The notes: a model not told the origin generated them from the letters alone. Counted from the stretch's first letter, positions 32,783-42,409 are shown. The stretch: 64,000 nt of DNA from an uncultured Eubacteriales bacterium (GCA_900315485.1 OMZI01000011.1:1-64000), one strand, 5' to 3'. Numbers and translations are program-made.

Positions 32783-35035
32783 ATGAGCATTCTCTTCAAT
32801 GAAGAACACAACACCATAACGATCAACACTAAGAATACAAGTTATCAGATGAGGGTATCCTCGGAGGGATTCCTTCAGCATCTGTATTACGGCAAGCGTA
32901 TCGGAGAAGAGAATTTCCGGTATCTGTACCACAACTATGACAGAGCCTGTGCCGGCAATCCGGATGAGGTATTTCCGAACAGAGCGATATCCTTCGATAC
33001 AATGCCTCAGGAATTTCCTGGCTACGGCGTAGGAGATTACCGTATACATGCGATCGCTGCACGCAATGCAGACGGCAGTTACGGAGCTGACTTCAGGTAT
33101 GCCGGACACGAGGTAACTAAGGGCAAATACAAGATCAGCAATCTTCCGTCATCCTACGATTACAGCGGTGATGCAGAGACGCTGACAGTAACAGTAAATG
33201 ACAAGATCACAGGTCTGACTCTTGAGCTTCTGTACGGAGTATTCGAAGATGAAGATGTGATCACAAGAGCCGTACGCGTAGTCAATAACGGTAAGGGCGA
33301 GATCGCTCTGGACAGAGCTTTCTCAATGTCGATGGATATCCCTTTCGGCAAGTGGGACCTGGTCCACTTCCACGGCAAGCACGCGCTTGAGAGACAGACT
33401 GAGAGAGAGCCTCTGACTCATCTTGTAAAGTCCGTAGAATCAAGACGCGGCACATCAAGCCATCAGGAGAACCCGTTCATGATCGTCTGCGACCGCAAGG
33501 CCGATGAAGATCACGGCAGATGCTACGGCATGATGTTCGTATACTCCGGAAGCTTCAAGGCTGAGGCTGAAGTAGATCAGATCAACAGCACGAGAGTCAC
33601 AATGGGAATACATGATGACCAGTTTGAATGGCATCTGATGCCGGGCGAGGTCTTCGAGACACCTGAAGTCATCATGGCTTATTCCGGAGAAGGCCTGACA
33701 GAGCTTTCCCATATCTATCATAAATTCATCCGCAGAAATATCTGCAGAGGAAAGTACCAGTTCACGAGAAGACCAATACTTCTCAACAGCTGGGAAGCAT
33801 CATATTTTGACTTCACCGACGAGACTCTGCTCGCGCTTGCTGATGAGGCCGCAAAGATCGGAGTCGAGATGCTCGTTCTCGATGACGGCTGGTTCGGCGA
33901 CAGAAACAGCGACAATGCCGGACTCGGTGACTGGTATGTAAATGAGAATAAGATAAAGTGCGGACTTAAGAGCCTGGTAGAGCAGGTAAATGCCAAGGGG
34001 CTGAAGTTCGGAATCTGGATGGAGCCTGAGATGATCAATGAGGACTCCGACCTGTACAGAGCTCATCCTGACTGGGCCTTCGCGATGCCTGGCCGTAAAC
34101 CTGCACGTTCAAGGAACCAGCTGGTACTCGATCTGTCAAGGAAGGAAGTCGTTGACTACGTATATGACAGCATGGCGAAGATCCTCTCCGAGAACAACAT
34201 CGAGTATCTGAAGTGGGATATGAACAGATCGCTTTCAGACGTATACTCGGCAGCTCTTCCGGCTGCCCGTCAGGGAGAGACAATGCACAGGTTCATGCTC
34301 GGTCTGTATGACCTGATGGGCCGCATCACAGAGAACTTCCCTGACGTTCTCGTAGAGGGATGCTCAGGCGGCGGAGCCCGCTTTGACGCAGGGATCCTCT
34401 GCTATTCACCGCAAATCTGGTGTTCTGACGACACGGATCCGATCCACAGACTGAACATCCAGTACGGAACATCCTTCGGATATCCGGTCAGCACCGTGGG
34501 ATCACATGTTTCCGCTTCGCCTAACCATCAGACAGGCAGGAGCACACCGATCCACACAAGAGCTGTAGTGGCTATGTCCGGTACGTTCGGATATGAGCTG
34601 GATCCAGCCAAGCTCAGCGATGAAGAGAAGGAAGAGATCCGCGATCAGATCAGGATATTCGACAAGTACTATGACCTGATCCAGGGAGGTCTGTATTACA
34701 GACTCTCGGAAATCGGCGAGGAACCGTACGAAGCGTGGGAGTTCGCTGCAGAAGACGGCAGCGAGGCACTGCTCAATGTGGTAGTTACCAATATCCAGCC
34801 GAATCAGGCGCTTATCAACATCAGACTCAAGGGCCTCGATCCTGATGCTGTATATGAGCTCACGGATGAGTCGGAGAAGTACTTCTCAAGAATCCCGACG
34901 ATGTACACCGAGGAGATCCACAAGCACGAGAAGACCCTGTTCAGGGGAGACGCGCTGATGTATGCCGGATATACATTTGAGATGGTATTCGGGGACTATC
35001 CAGCGATGCAGCTTTACTTCCGCAGGGTAAAGTAA
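32783..35035 (+). CDS. Alpha-galactosidase, GH36
   Basis: The protein has 750 residues, full length for GH36 (about 730). An N-terminal beta-sandwich (to about 320) is followed by a TIM barrel and a C-terminal beta domain. Active-site motifs: LVLDDGWFGDR (364-374), KFGIWMEPEMI (408-418), the nucleophile Asp479 in YLKWDMNRS, EGCSGGGARFD (525-535), and the acid/base region CSDDTDPIHR (547-556). There is no signal peptide, so it is cytoplasmic and acts on imported raffinose, stachyose or melibiose, releasing galactose. AAGGAGC precedes the ATG. It is the key enzyme of the surrounding sugar module. Confidence 0.95.
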   Translation: MSILFNEEHNTITINTKNTSYQMRVSSEGFLQHLYYGKRIGEENFRYLYHNYDRACAGNPDEVFPNRAISFDTMPQEFPGYGVGDYRIHAIAARNADGSYGADFRYAGHEVTKGKYKISNLPSSYDYSGDAETLTVTVNDKITGLTLELLYGVFEDEDVITRAVRVVNNGKGEIALDRAFSMSMDIPFGKWDLVHFHGKHALERQTEREPLTHLVKSVESRRGTSSHQENPFMIVCDRKADEDHGRCYGMMFVYSGSFKAEAEVDQINSTRVTMGIHDDQFEWHLMPGEVFETPEVIMAYSGEGLTELSHIYHKFIRRNICRGKYQFTRRPILLNSWEASYFDFTDETLLALADEAAKIGVEMLVLDDGWFGDRNSDNAGLGDWYVNENKIKCGLKSLVEQVNAKGLKFGIWMEPEMINEDSDLYRAHPDWAFAMPGRKPARSRNQLVLDLSRKEVVDYVYDSMAKILSENNIEYLKWDMNRSLSDVYSAALPAARQGETMHRFMLGLYDLMGRITENFPDVLVEGCSGGGARFDAGILCYSPQIWCSDDTDPIHRLNIQYGTSFGYPVSTVGSHVSASPNHQTGRSTPIHTRAVVAMSGTFGYELDPAKLSDEEKEEIRDQIRIFDKYYDLIQGGLYYRLSEIGEEPYEAWEFAAEDGSEALLNVVVTNIQPNQALINIRLKGLDPDAVYELTDESEKYFSRIPTMYTEEIHKHEKTLFRGDALMYAGYTFEMVFGDYPAMQLYFRRVK

Positions 35036-35051
35036 GGCAGAGAGGAGCAAA

Positions 35052-35774
35052 ATGAATCCGTTAGTAAGAGGATTTCTGGATAACGACAGCTATTTCGGCA
35101 GGTTCATGACGAAATTCGGCATAATCATAGGCGCGAACCTCATGTTCGTTGTCTTCAGTCTGCCGGTATTTACGATAGGTGCAGGTCTGACTGCGCTGTA
35201 TCATGTCATGTTCAGAACGCTGAGAAGCGGCGGAGTGGTCAACCCGTTCAAGGAATTCTGGAAGGGGTTCAAAACGAACTTCAGGCAGGCTACGATATCC
35301 TGGCTCGTGTTCGTATTCATTACGGGATTCCTGACCGTTGACCTTCAGGTCTGCGCTCAGGCGACCGGGCCTGTCAGACACCTCCGTTTTGCAATATATG
35401 CGATAATGGCAGCTGTCATCTTCCTGTATCTCTATCTGCTCCCGACCATGGCGGCCTTTGAAGATACGATACCGCACCTCATAAGGAATGCGATGTACTT
35501 CATCGCGAAGAAGCCTCTGAGGTTCGTGGTGATCGCGTTCTTCGACATCTTCCCGCTGGTGCTGACTTACACCGACCTGAAGATGATGCCGCTGTATGCT
35601 TTCATATGGACCATGTGCGGATTCGGCCTTCTGGCCATGCTCGGAGCGACTCTTCTGCTGCCGGTATTCAAGCCTTTCCTTCCGGTCGTCGATTCGGACG
35701 GAGACTTTGTGGCAGACCCTAATGAAGACGAGTATTCATCAGTGGATGATCTCAGAGAACTTGATGGATTCTAA
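35052..35774 (+). CDS. YesL family (DUF624) membrane protein
   Basis: The protein has 240 residues with an AGAGGAG site, 16 bases after the alpha-galactosidase. About five membrane helices. DUF624 features: FMTKFGIIIGANLMFVVFSLPVFTIGAGLTALYHVMFRTLRSG and PFKEFWKGFKTNFRQATISWLV. YesL-like proteins are regularly encoded with oligosaccharide ABC systems; their exact job is not established. The C terminus is acidic and cytoplasmic. Confidence 0.8.
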   Translation: MNPLVRGFLDNDSYFGRFMTKFGIIIGANLMFVVFSLPVFTIGAGLTALYHVMFRTLRSGGVVNPFKEFWKGFKTNFRQATISWLVFVFITGFLTVDLQVCAQATGPVRHLRFAIYAIMAAVIFLYLYLLPTMAAFEDTIPHLIRNAMYFIAKKPLRFVVIAFFDIFPLVLTYTDLKMMPLYAFIWTMCGFGLLAMLGATLLLPVFKPFLPVVDSDGDFVADPNEDEYSSVDDLRELDGF

Positions 35775-35778
35775 TACG

Positions 35779-35801
35779 TTTTCGGAAACATTTTCACATA
35801 A
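35779..35801 (+). promoter_or_regulatory. Candidate regulator site upstream of the MsmK-like ATPase gene
   Basis: TTTTCGGAA (35779-35787), then TCACATAA (35794-35801) repeats the site at 28205-28225 with a spacer two bases longer. The rest of the gap to 36033 is a long leader with an A-rich AGGAGG at about 35910 that has no matching start codon. Confidence 0.45.
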
Positions 35802-36032
35802 AAACTCAACAAAACCATATGTTATTGCTTGTATCCATGTGATATTATGACATCACCAATACCATGGCGTTGATTCACTCCACTTAATGGACAGCGTGCA
35901 TGAAAAAAAGGAGGAAAAAACCGTTCGGCTCACGGTGCGGCAGTGTGGAGACCTGTCGTAATGCATTTACTCTTTTACCGGGTACTTGTGAGGCACTCGT
36001 TAGCGGAGGCTGGGGTGTTAGAGTCGGGAAAT

Positions 36033-37187
36033 ATGTCAGAAGTATTGATCAAAGACATGAAGAAGGTGTATGACAACAGCGTTACTGCTGTACATGACTT
36101 CAACCTGCACATCGCAGACAAGGAGTTCATCGTACTGGTAGGACCATCCGGCTGTGGTAAGTCCACATCCCTGCGTATGGTAGCTGGTCTTGAGGACATC
36201 TCCGGTGGAGAGCTGTACATCGACGGAAAGCTGTGCAACGATATCGCCGCAAAGGACAGAGATATCGCAATGGTATTCCAGAACTACGCTCTGTATCCGC
36301 ATATGTCCGTCTATGACAACATGGCGTTCGCGCTCAAGCTCAAGAAGACACCTTCGGATGAAATCGACAAGAAGGTTCGTGAGGTAGCTGAGATCCTTGA
36401 CATCACACAGTACCTTGACCGTAAGCCTAAGGCTCTGTCCGGCGGACAGCGTCAGCGTGTAGCTATCGGTCGTGCCATGGTCCGTGACCCTAAGGTATTC
36501 CTTATGGACGAGCCTCTGTCAAACCTTGATGCTAAGCTGCGTAACCAGATGCGTGCTGAGATCATCAAGCTCCGTAAGCGTATCAACACAACATTCATGT
36601 ACGTAACACATGACCAGACTGAGGCTATGACTCTTGGTGACCGTATCGTCATCATGAAGGACGGCTATGTAAATCAGATCGGTACACCACAGGATCTGTT
36701 CGACCGTCCGGTCAACCTGTTCGTAGCAGGCTTCATCGGAATGCCTGTAATGAACTTCTTCGAGGGCTGCAAGCTCGAGCTCAAGGATGGCGTATACTAT
36801 GCAAACATCAAGGGCGAAGAGTTCAAGCTCAGCGACTTCCAGCAGAAGGCTCTGAAGGCAAACGGACAGCAGCCATGCGACATCGTTGCAGGTATCCGTC
36901 CGCAGCACATCAGAATCGGTGAAGGAAACCTCAGCGGTGAAGTAGAAGTATCCGAGATGCTCGGATCAGAAGTAGACCTGCACGTAGACTGCGGCGGAGA
37001 CGACGTAGTTATGGTACTCCAGACAGTAGATCTTGATCAGGATGTATCCATCGGCGCTAAGCTCAACTTCACAACACAGCCGAGACTGATCCAGCTCTTC
37101 GACAAGGAGACAGGCAACAACCTGATCTGGTACGATGCTGAGTCCGTAGCAGCTAATTCACCTAAGTGCAAGGACTACGATTTCTAG
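36033..37187 (+). CDS. msmK: Sugar ABC transporter ATPase, MsmK/UgpC type
   Basis: The protein has 384 residues from the ATG at 36033; the frame is open to 35943, but the family start (MSEVLIKDMKKVYD) begins here. Motifs: Walker A GPSGCGKST, Q-loop MVFQNYALYPH, signature LSGGQRQR, Walker B VFLMDEPLSNLDAK, H-loop THD. C-terminal regulatory MOBE/TOBE part from about 235 (GIRPQHIRIGEG). MsmK-type ATPases can energise several sugar importers, which fits a separate transcription unit with its own leader. Strong codon bias suggests high expression. Confidence 0.93.
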   Translation: MSEVLIKDMKKVYDNSVTAVHDFNLHIADKEFIVLVGPSGCGKSTSLRMVAGLEDISGGELYIDGKLCNDIAAKDRDIAMVFQNYALYPHMSVYDNMAFALKLKKTPSDEIDKKVREVAEILDITQYLDRKPKALSGGQRQRVAIGRAMVRDPKVFLMDEPLSNLDAKLRNQMRAEIIKLRKRINTTFMYVTHDQTEAMTLGDRIVIMKDGYVNQIGTPQDLFDRPVNLFVAGFIGMPVMNFFEGCKLELKDGVYYANIKGEEFKLSDFQQKALKANGQQPCDIVAGIRPQHIRIGEGNLSGEVEVSEMLGSEVDLHVDCGGDDVVMVLQTVDLDQDVSIGAKLNFTTQPRLIQLFDKETGNNLIWYDAESVAANSPKCKDYDF

Positions 37188-37214
37188 TCAATAACGGACG
37201 ACTGTAAAGTCATA

Positions 37215-37244
37215 AAAATAGCGGATCCACTCCGCTATTTTTTT
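37215..37244 (+). terminator. Intrinsic terminator
   Basis: AAATAGCGGA, loop TCCAC, TCCGCTATTT, followed by T7. Confidence 0.88.
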
Positions 37245-37344
37245 ACCTGTGATTATAGTAAAATTAACACAATATCGGCAAACCTGATACCGGAGATACA
37301 GCGTCAGCTTATATATGACAACTGAGGCAGAGCAGGAGCGTAAA

Positions 37345-38409
37345 ATGAAAGGGAAAATGACGGGAGCAGTGCTTCCGGGGAACAGCACAGTAGAGTTAAG
37401 GGAATTTGATATTCCAACGCCGGGGCACGGGCAGGTACTGGTCAGGACCAAGGCGTCAACAATATGCGGTTCAGACATCCGGGCAATTTACAGGGCACAT
37501 GTCGGAAAAGGCCCCGAAGGTTATCAGCCGGGAACCATTGCCGGGCACGAACCGTGCGGCATCATCGTCGAAGAGGGCGAGGGCCTCAAGCGGTTCAAAA
37601 AAGGCGACCGTGTCATTGTGTATCATATTTCAGGATGCGGGGTATGCCATGACTGCAGGAGAGGGTTTTTCATCTCGTGTAAGAGCGAACACCGGGCAGC
37701 CTACGGGTGGCAGAGAGACGGCGGCATGGCTCCGTACATCCTCTGTGATGAGAAGGATCTTATCGCTTTGCCTGATGAGCTGACATACGAAGACGGCGCT
37801 CAGGTGGCCTGCGGATTCGGAACAAGCTATGAAGCGCTCATGAAAATCGGTGTTTCGGGTAATGACCGCGTGCTCGTCACGGGACTCGGCCCTGTCGGAC
37901 TTGCCACGCTCATGCTGGCCAAAGCAATGGGATGCGATGAGACGATCGGCTGTGATGTGAATCCGGACCGCCTGCAGCTGGCTAAAGATCTCGGCCTGGC
38001 AGACCACATATTCGATTCCTCGGATCCTGAGCGCTGCGAGGCGGAGATAATGGAAGTTACCGGAGGATATGGCTGTGAGCGTACGATCGACTGCTCAGCC
38101 AACAATCAGGCCAGAGCGCTGACCATACGTTGCACCAGGGAGTGGGGCAGAAATGCCATGGTAGGTGAAGGCAATGATGTTACTTTCAATCCTTCCCCTG
38201 ATCTCATGCATGGACAGAAGAGTATATTCGGTTCATGGGTCACTTCGCTGTGGCGAATGGAGGATCTGGTTGAGCATCTTGTGCGCTGGGGCATCCATCC
38301 GGACAGGCTGATCACCCACCGCTTTGAACTTAAGGACGCATCAGAGGCATACAGACTGATGGCCTCGGGAAAGTGCGGCAAAGTAGCTGTAGTTTTCCCT
38401 GACGAATAA
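37345..38409 (+). CDS. Zinc-dependent alcohol/polyol dehydrogenase
   Basis: The protein has 354 residues from the ATG at 37345 (AGGAG site). Medium-chain dehydrogenase: catalytic zinc region TICGSDIRAI and AGHEPCGIIVE, structural zinc cysteines in SGCGVCHDCRRGFFISC, NAD-binding VTGLGPVGLATLMLAKAMGCDE and then the acidic CDVNPDR, which indicates a preference for NAD. It resembles threonine/sorbitol/galactitol-type dehydrogenases. It starts an operon with an aldo/keto reductase, a fructokinase and an amylosucrase, so a sugar or polyol is the likely substrate. Confidence 0.85.
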   Translation: MKGKMTGAVLPGNSTVELREFDIPTPGHGQVLVRTKASTICGSDIRAIYRAHVGKGPEGYQPGTIAGHEPCGIIVEEGEGLKRFKKGDRVIVYHISGCGVCHDCRRGFFISCKSEHRAAYGWQRDGGMAPYILCDEKDLIALPDELTYEDGAQVACGFGTSYEALMKIGVSGNDRVLVTGLGPVGLATLMLAKAMGCDETIGCDVNPDRLQLAKDLGLADHIFDSSDPERCEAEIMEVTGGYGCERTIDCSANNQARALTIRCTREWGRNAMVGEGNDVTFNPSPDLMHGQKSIFGSWVTSLWRMEDLVEHLVRWGIHPDRLITHRFELKDASEAYRLMASGKCGKVAVVFPDE

Positions 38410-38422
38410 TAGGAGAGGATCC

Positions 38423-39397
38423 ATGAGTACCGGAAATATCCCGTCATATACGCTGTTTGATGGAGGAAAGATCCCCTGCATAGGCATGGGGACCTTCGGA
38501 TCGGATCGCGTATGCGCCGAAGATGTAGCGCACGCAGTTGCCGGCGGCATCCGCTGCGGATTCCGCCTGATAGACTGTGCTTCCTGCTATGGAAATGAAC
38601 AGGAGATAGGAGCCGAATTCGAAAAACTATTCGAAGAAGGGGCCGTGAAGAGAGAGGAACTCTTCATAATGAGCAAGGTGTGGAATGACATGCACCGTGA
38701 TGTCAGAGCATCCTGCAGAAAGAGCATCGAAGACCTGCGCTGCGGCTACCTTGACATGCTGTTCATACACTGGCCGTTCCCTAATTACCACGCTCCGGGA
38801 TGTGACGGCGATGCGAGGAATCCCGATTCGAGACCTTTTTCGGCTGAAGAATTCCTGGACACGTACCGCCAGCTTGAAGCACTGGTCAGAGAGGGCCTTA
38901 TCCGGTATATCGGGATTTCGAATATGACAATAAAGAAGCTGGAGGCGGTTCTCGGGCAGCTGACCATACCGCCGGCTGCCTGTGAATCCGAGATACATCC
39001 GTGCTTCGGACAGGCTGAGCTGGTTGACTATCTTAAGCAGAAGGGCATACTCCCTATCGGATACATGCCGCTCGGCTCTCCGAGGAGACCTGAACGGGAT
39101 ATAGCGCCGGAAGACGTTGTGGACATGCAACAGCCGGCACTTCAGAAGATCGCTGAGGCACATGGATGCCATCCTGCTGAGATATGCATAAAGTGGTCAC
39201 TGCAGAGGGGAATACTTCCTATACCGTTCTCAGTAAATCACTACGAAAACAATCTGCGTGCCGTGGGCACAGATCCTCTGAGTGAGGATGAGATGGCCGC
39301 GATATCAGCTCTGGAATGCGGCAACCGCCTGGTGAAGGGCCAGGTGTTCCTGTGGGAAGGCGCAGAAGACTGGCATGACCTGTGGGACGAAGACTGA
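38423..39397 (+). CDS. Aldo/keto reductase
   Basis: The protein has 324 residues, 13 bases after the dehydrogenase gene. TIM-barrel AKR with the tetrad visible: Asp and Tyr in LIDCASCYGNE, Lys in IMSKVWN, His in LFIHWPF. Cofactor residues in the late KWSLQRGILPIPFS; the usual 'IPKS' is IPFS here, a change in the phosphate-binding site of NADPH that may shift preference to NADH. An insert with PNYHAPGCDGDARNP lengthens the loop near the active site. Together with the dehydrogenase it could convert an aldose or ketose through its polyol. Confidence 0.83.
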   Translation: MSTGNIPSYTLFDGGKIPCIGMGTFGSDRVCAEDVAHAVAGGIRCGFRLIDCASCYGNEQEIGAEFEKLFEEGAVKREELFIMSKVWNDMHRDVRASCRKSIEDLRCGYLDMLFIHWPFPNYHAPGCDGDARNPDSRPFSAEEFLDTYRQLEALVREGLIRYIGISNMTIKKLEAVLGQLTIPPAACESEIHPCFGQAELVDYLKQKGILPIGYMPLGSPRRPERDIAPEDVVDMQQPALQKIAEAHGCHPAEICIKWSLQRGILPIPFSVNHYENNLRAVGTDPLSEDEMAAISALECGNRLVKGQVFLWEGAEDWHDLWDED

Positions 39398-39445
39398 TAC
39401 TGATGATCATAAGACAACGATCTGAGACAAGAAAGGCTTGATGAA

Positions 39446-40399
39446 ATGGCAGATATAATAACTCTGGGCGAACTGCTCATAGATATGACTCAGGATGGAA
39501 CAGACGAACAGGGTAACGGCAGGTTTACCGCATACCCGGGTGGAGCTCCTGCCAATGTTTCAGTGGCTGCTGCAAGGCTGGGAGCGGATACAGGATTCAT
39601 CGGAAAGGTCGGAGATGACTCTTTCGGACGCAGCCTGGCTGAGACCCTCAGAAAGGAAGGCGTCAACACGGACGGACTTTTCGTATCTGACAGCGTTCCG
39701 ACCACAATGGCTATAGTTTCGGTCGACGCTTCGGGAGAAAGGGAGTTTTCTTTCTACAGAAATCCCGGCGCGGATACACAGCTGACGACAGAGGAGGCTG
39801 TCTCTGTTATTGAGAACGATCTGCCGCTGATCCTTCACGCCGGATCTCTTTCGATGACGACTTCTCCGTCAAGGGAGGCGTGCGAAGAGGCACTGCGTTT
39901 TGCAAAAGAAAGAGGAGTGATCATAAGCTATGATCCGAACTACCGTGCAGCTCTGTGGGATACGGAGGAAAATGCTGTTGCGATGATGAAGAAGCTGCTT
40001 CCTCTCGCTGACATCCTCAAGGTATCCGATGAAGAGATGCTGATGCTGACCGGTACTGAAGACTTTGAAGAGGGAAGCCTTGTACTGAGCGGGTATGGGC
40101 CGCGCCTCGTTCTCGTTACTCTCGGCTCGCAGGGAGTGTTCGTAAGATACGGAGAGTACGCAGAGGTAGTTCCGGGATTCAGAGTAAAGGTCGCAGATAC
40201 GAACGGAGCAGGGGACACGTTCCTTGGCGCGATGCTTGCACAGATAGCCGGCCGCAGTGAAAAGGGAGATCTTCTCGGCGGACTGGATGCTGAGACACTC
40301 AGAGATTATCTGACATACGCCAACAAAGCAGCTTCGCTCACATGCTCAAGGCACGGAGCGATACCTGCTATGCCGACAGCGGAAGAAATGGGTAAGTGA
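39446..40399 (+). CDS. scrK: Fructokinase (PfkB family)
   Basis: The protein has 317 residues with an AGAAAGG site. PfkB features: TLGELLIDMT at the start, YPGGAPANVSVAAARLGADTGFIGKVGDDSFG (the GGAPANV form is typical of fructokinases), SYDPNYRAALW, and the catalytic DTNGAGDTFLGAML near residue 255. It phosphorylates fructose to fructose 6-phosphate with ATP. The next gene, amylosucrase, would supply fructose from sucrose. Its start lies 1 base after this stop, so the two are tightly coupled. Other sugar kinases of the family cannot be excluded. Confidence 0.85.
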   Translation: MADIITLGELLIDMTQDGTDEQGNGRFTAYPGGAPANVSVAAARLGADTGFIGKVGDDSFGRSLAETLRKEGVNTDGLFVSDSVPTTMAIVSVDASGEREFSFYRNPGADTQLTTEEAVSVIENDLPLILHAGSLSMTTSPSREACEEALRFAKERGVIISYDPNYRAALWDTEENAVAMMKKLLPLADILKVSDEEMLMLTGTEDFEEGSLVLSGYGPRLVLVTLGSQGVFVRYGEYAEVVPGFRVKVADTNGAGDTFLGAMLAQIAGRSEKGDLLGGLDAETLRDYLTYANKAASLTCSRHGAIPAMPTAEEMGK

Positions 40400-40400
40400 C

Positions 40401-42257
40401 ATGACTAAGAGAAGAAACATATTCAGGGAAAGACTCGATGCAAATATGGAGGAGCTCAGGAGCCTCTATATGAGCATCTATAATGACGAAAAGGCATTCG
40501 ACTTCTTCCTCGGCATGCTGAAAAAGGCTTACAGTGAGCGCAAAGCGACACTCAGAAACCTTGATGAGCGCCGCCTGGAGAATCCTGAAGCCCATCATTC
40601 CAACAAAATGGTCGGAATGATGATGTATACGGAGAAGTTCGGAGGGACCCTGAAAGGGGTGGAGGAAAAACTCCCTTATCTGAAAGAATGCGGGGTGAAG
40701 TATCTGCATCTGATGCCTCTTCTTGATTCACCGGATGATGAAAGAAGTGACGGCGGATATGCTGTTTCGGATTTCCGCAAGGTAAGACCTGACCTCGGCA
40801 CGATGGACGACCTTGAGGACCTAGCGGCATCCTGCCACAGAAGAGGAATAAGGCTTTGCCTTGATTTTGTAATGAATCACACAAGTGAGGACCATGAATG
40901 GGCGAAGGCTGCCCGCAAGGGAGACAAGGGAGCGCAGGAAAAGTACTTCTTCTATGACAACTGGGATATCCCGAATGAATTCGAGAAGACGATGCCTCAG
41001 GTATTCCCGGAGACTGCGCCGGGGAGCTTTACGTACCTCGAGGACATCTTCAAGGTAGTAATGACATCGTTCTACCCGTTCCAGTGGGATCTGAACTATG
41101 CCAACCCGATGGTATTCAACGACATGACTGAGAACATGCTGTATCTGGCCAACCGGGGAGTGGATATAATCAGGCTCGATGCCGTTCCGTATATATGGAA
41201 GGAGCTCGGCACCAACTGCCGCAATCTGCCTCAGGTCCACACACTTGTACGCATGATGAATCTTGCCTGCAGCATCGTGTGCCCGAGCGTACTGCTGCTT
41301 GGCGAAGTCGTAATGGAACCTAAGGAAGTCGTGCCGTATTTCGGAACGCCTGAAAAGCCGGAATGCGACATGCTCTATAACGTCACAACGATGTGCACTA
41401 TCTGGCACACACTGGCGACCCGCGACGTCAGACTGCTGAGACACCAGCTTGAGATACTGGAGATACTGCCTGACAACTGCATGTTCCAGAATTATCTGAG
41501 ATGCCATGATGACATAGGCTGGGGCCTCGACTACGGATATCTGGGCTGGTTCGGAACTCAGCAGGCTCCTCACAAGAAATACCTCAATGACTGGTTCACA
41601 GGAAAGTGGCCCGGCAGCCCTTCAAGGGGCGAGCTGTATAATGACTCAGAGGCGCTTGCGGATGCAAGGCTCTGCGGCACGACAGCATCACTCTGCGGAG
41701 TGGAGTCGGCTATTGAATCGGGAGACACGAATGCTCTTGATACAGCTGTTGCGGCTGACTTCATGCTCCATGCATGGATGCTGATGCTCAGGGGAATTCC
41801 GGTACTGTACAGCGGTGATGAGATCGGAATGCTGAATGACAACAAGTATCATCTGGATCCGGACAAGGCCGCGGACAGCAGAAATCTCCATAGGGGAGAC
41901 TTCCGCTGGGATCTTGCCGAACACCGGAATGATCCGGAGACACTTACCGGAAGGATTTTCGGAGGAATCACCAGGCTGATCAACATAAGAAGAGAGAATC
42001 AGATATTCCATTCAGATGCAAATATGTATCCTGTGAATCTGGGCGATGACAGGGTGCTGGGCGTCGTAAGGGAATACAAAGGACAGAAAATGCTCGGAAT
42101 CTACAACTTCTCTGAGCACAGTTGCAGGACCGAGATCGAGACTGCTGACTGGAAGGACATGATCGAGCCGGAGAGAGAATATATCCCGGGCGAAGGTCCT
42201 AAGTCGGAGTACTGGATCGAGCCTTACGGCTTCAGATGGTTCATCAGAGACCTGTAG
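40401..42257 (+). CDS. Amylosucrase-like GH13 glucansucrase
   Basis: The protein has 618 residues, close to known amylosucrases (about 630-650). An all-helical N-terminal domain (1-65) precedes the barrel. GH13 motifs: LCLDFVMNHTSEDH (153-166), nucleophile Asp260 in DIIRLDAVPYIWK, acid/base Glu302 in LLLGEVVME, and Asp370/371 in LRCHDDIGWG. SDGGYAVSDFRKVRPDLGTMDDLEDLA and the B' domain layout favour amylosucrase over sucrose phosphorylase or hydrolase. It would transfer glucose from sucrose to a glucan and free fructose for the kinase upstream. It has no signal peptide, so it acts inside the cell, possibly in glycogen synthesis. Confidence 0.83.
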   Translation: MTKRRNIFRERLDANMEELRSLYMSIYNDEKAFDFFLGMLKKAYSERKATLRNLDERRLENPEAHHSNKMVGMMMYTEKFGGTLKGVEEKLPYLKECGVKYLHLMPLLDSPDDERSDGGYAVSDFRKVRPDLGTMDDLEDLAASCHRRGIRLCLDFVMNHTSEDHEWAKAARKGDKGAQEKYFFYDNWDIPNEFEKTMPQVFPETAPGSFTYLEDIFKVVMTSFYPFQWDLNYANPMVFNDMTENMLYLANRGVDIIRLDAVPYIWKELGTNCRNLPQVHTLVRMMNLACSIVCPSVLLLGEVVMEPKEVVPYFGTPEKPECDMLYNVTTMCTIWHTLATRDVRLLRHQLEILEILPDNCMFQNYLRCHDDIGWGLDYGYLGWFGTQQAPHKKYLNDWFTGKWPGSPSRGELYNDSEALADARLCGTTASLCGVESAIESGDTNALDTAVAADFMLHAWMLMLRGIPVLYSGDEIGMLNDNKYHLDPDKAADSRNLHRGDFRWDLAEHRNDPETLTGRIFGGITRLINIRRENQIFHSDANMYPVNLGDDRVLGVVREYKGQKMLGIYNFSEHSCRTEIETADWKDMIEPEREYIPGEGPKSEYWIEPYGFRWFIRDL

Positions 42258-42283
42258 AGGCGTGCTGTAATTGTGAAACGACA

Positions 42284-42314
42284 GGGGTGGCAGAACGATC
42301 TGCCATCCCTTTTC
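42284..42314 (+). terminator. Intrinsic terminator
   Basis: AGGGGTGGCAGA, loop ACGA, TCTGCCATCCCT (one wobble), followed by TTTT. The gap 42258-42594 holds this terminator, the promoter at 42381 and an untranslated leader of about 180 bases with no recognised structure. Confidence 0.85.
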
Positions 42315-42380
42315 TATGAGCAGAAATCAGCTGAAAAAGCAGGCTGTAAACTTTACAACTGGTAATTTCTTCACAAGGTG

Positions 42381-42409
42381 TGGTCAATTACATGTACGAA
42401 TGGTAAAAT
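42381..42409 (+). promoter_or_regulatory. Probable promoter of the acyl-CoA synthetase gene
   Basis: -35 TGGTCA, 17-bp spacer, -10 TAAAAT (42404-42409). The leader to the start codon is long (about 180 bases). Confidence 0.55.

Noticed and set aside
35900..36073. Short + strand frame starting ATGAAAAAAAGGAGG before the MsmK-like gene
   Set aside because: It overlaps the ATPase start in another frame, and its start codon overlaps the only Shine-Dalgarno-like sequence; taken as part of the leader.
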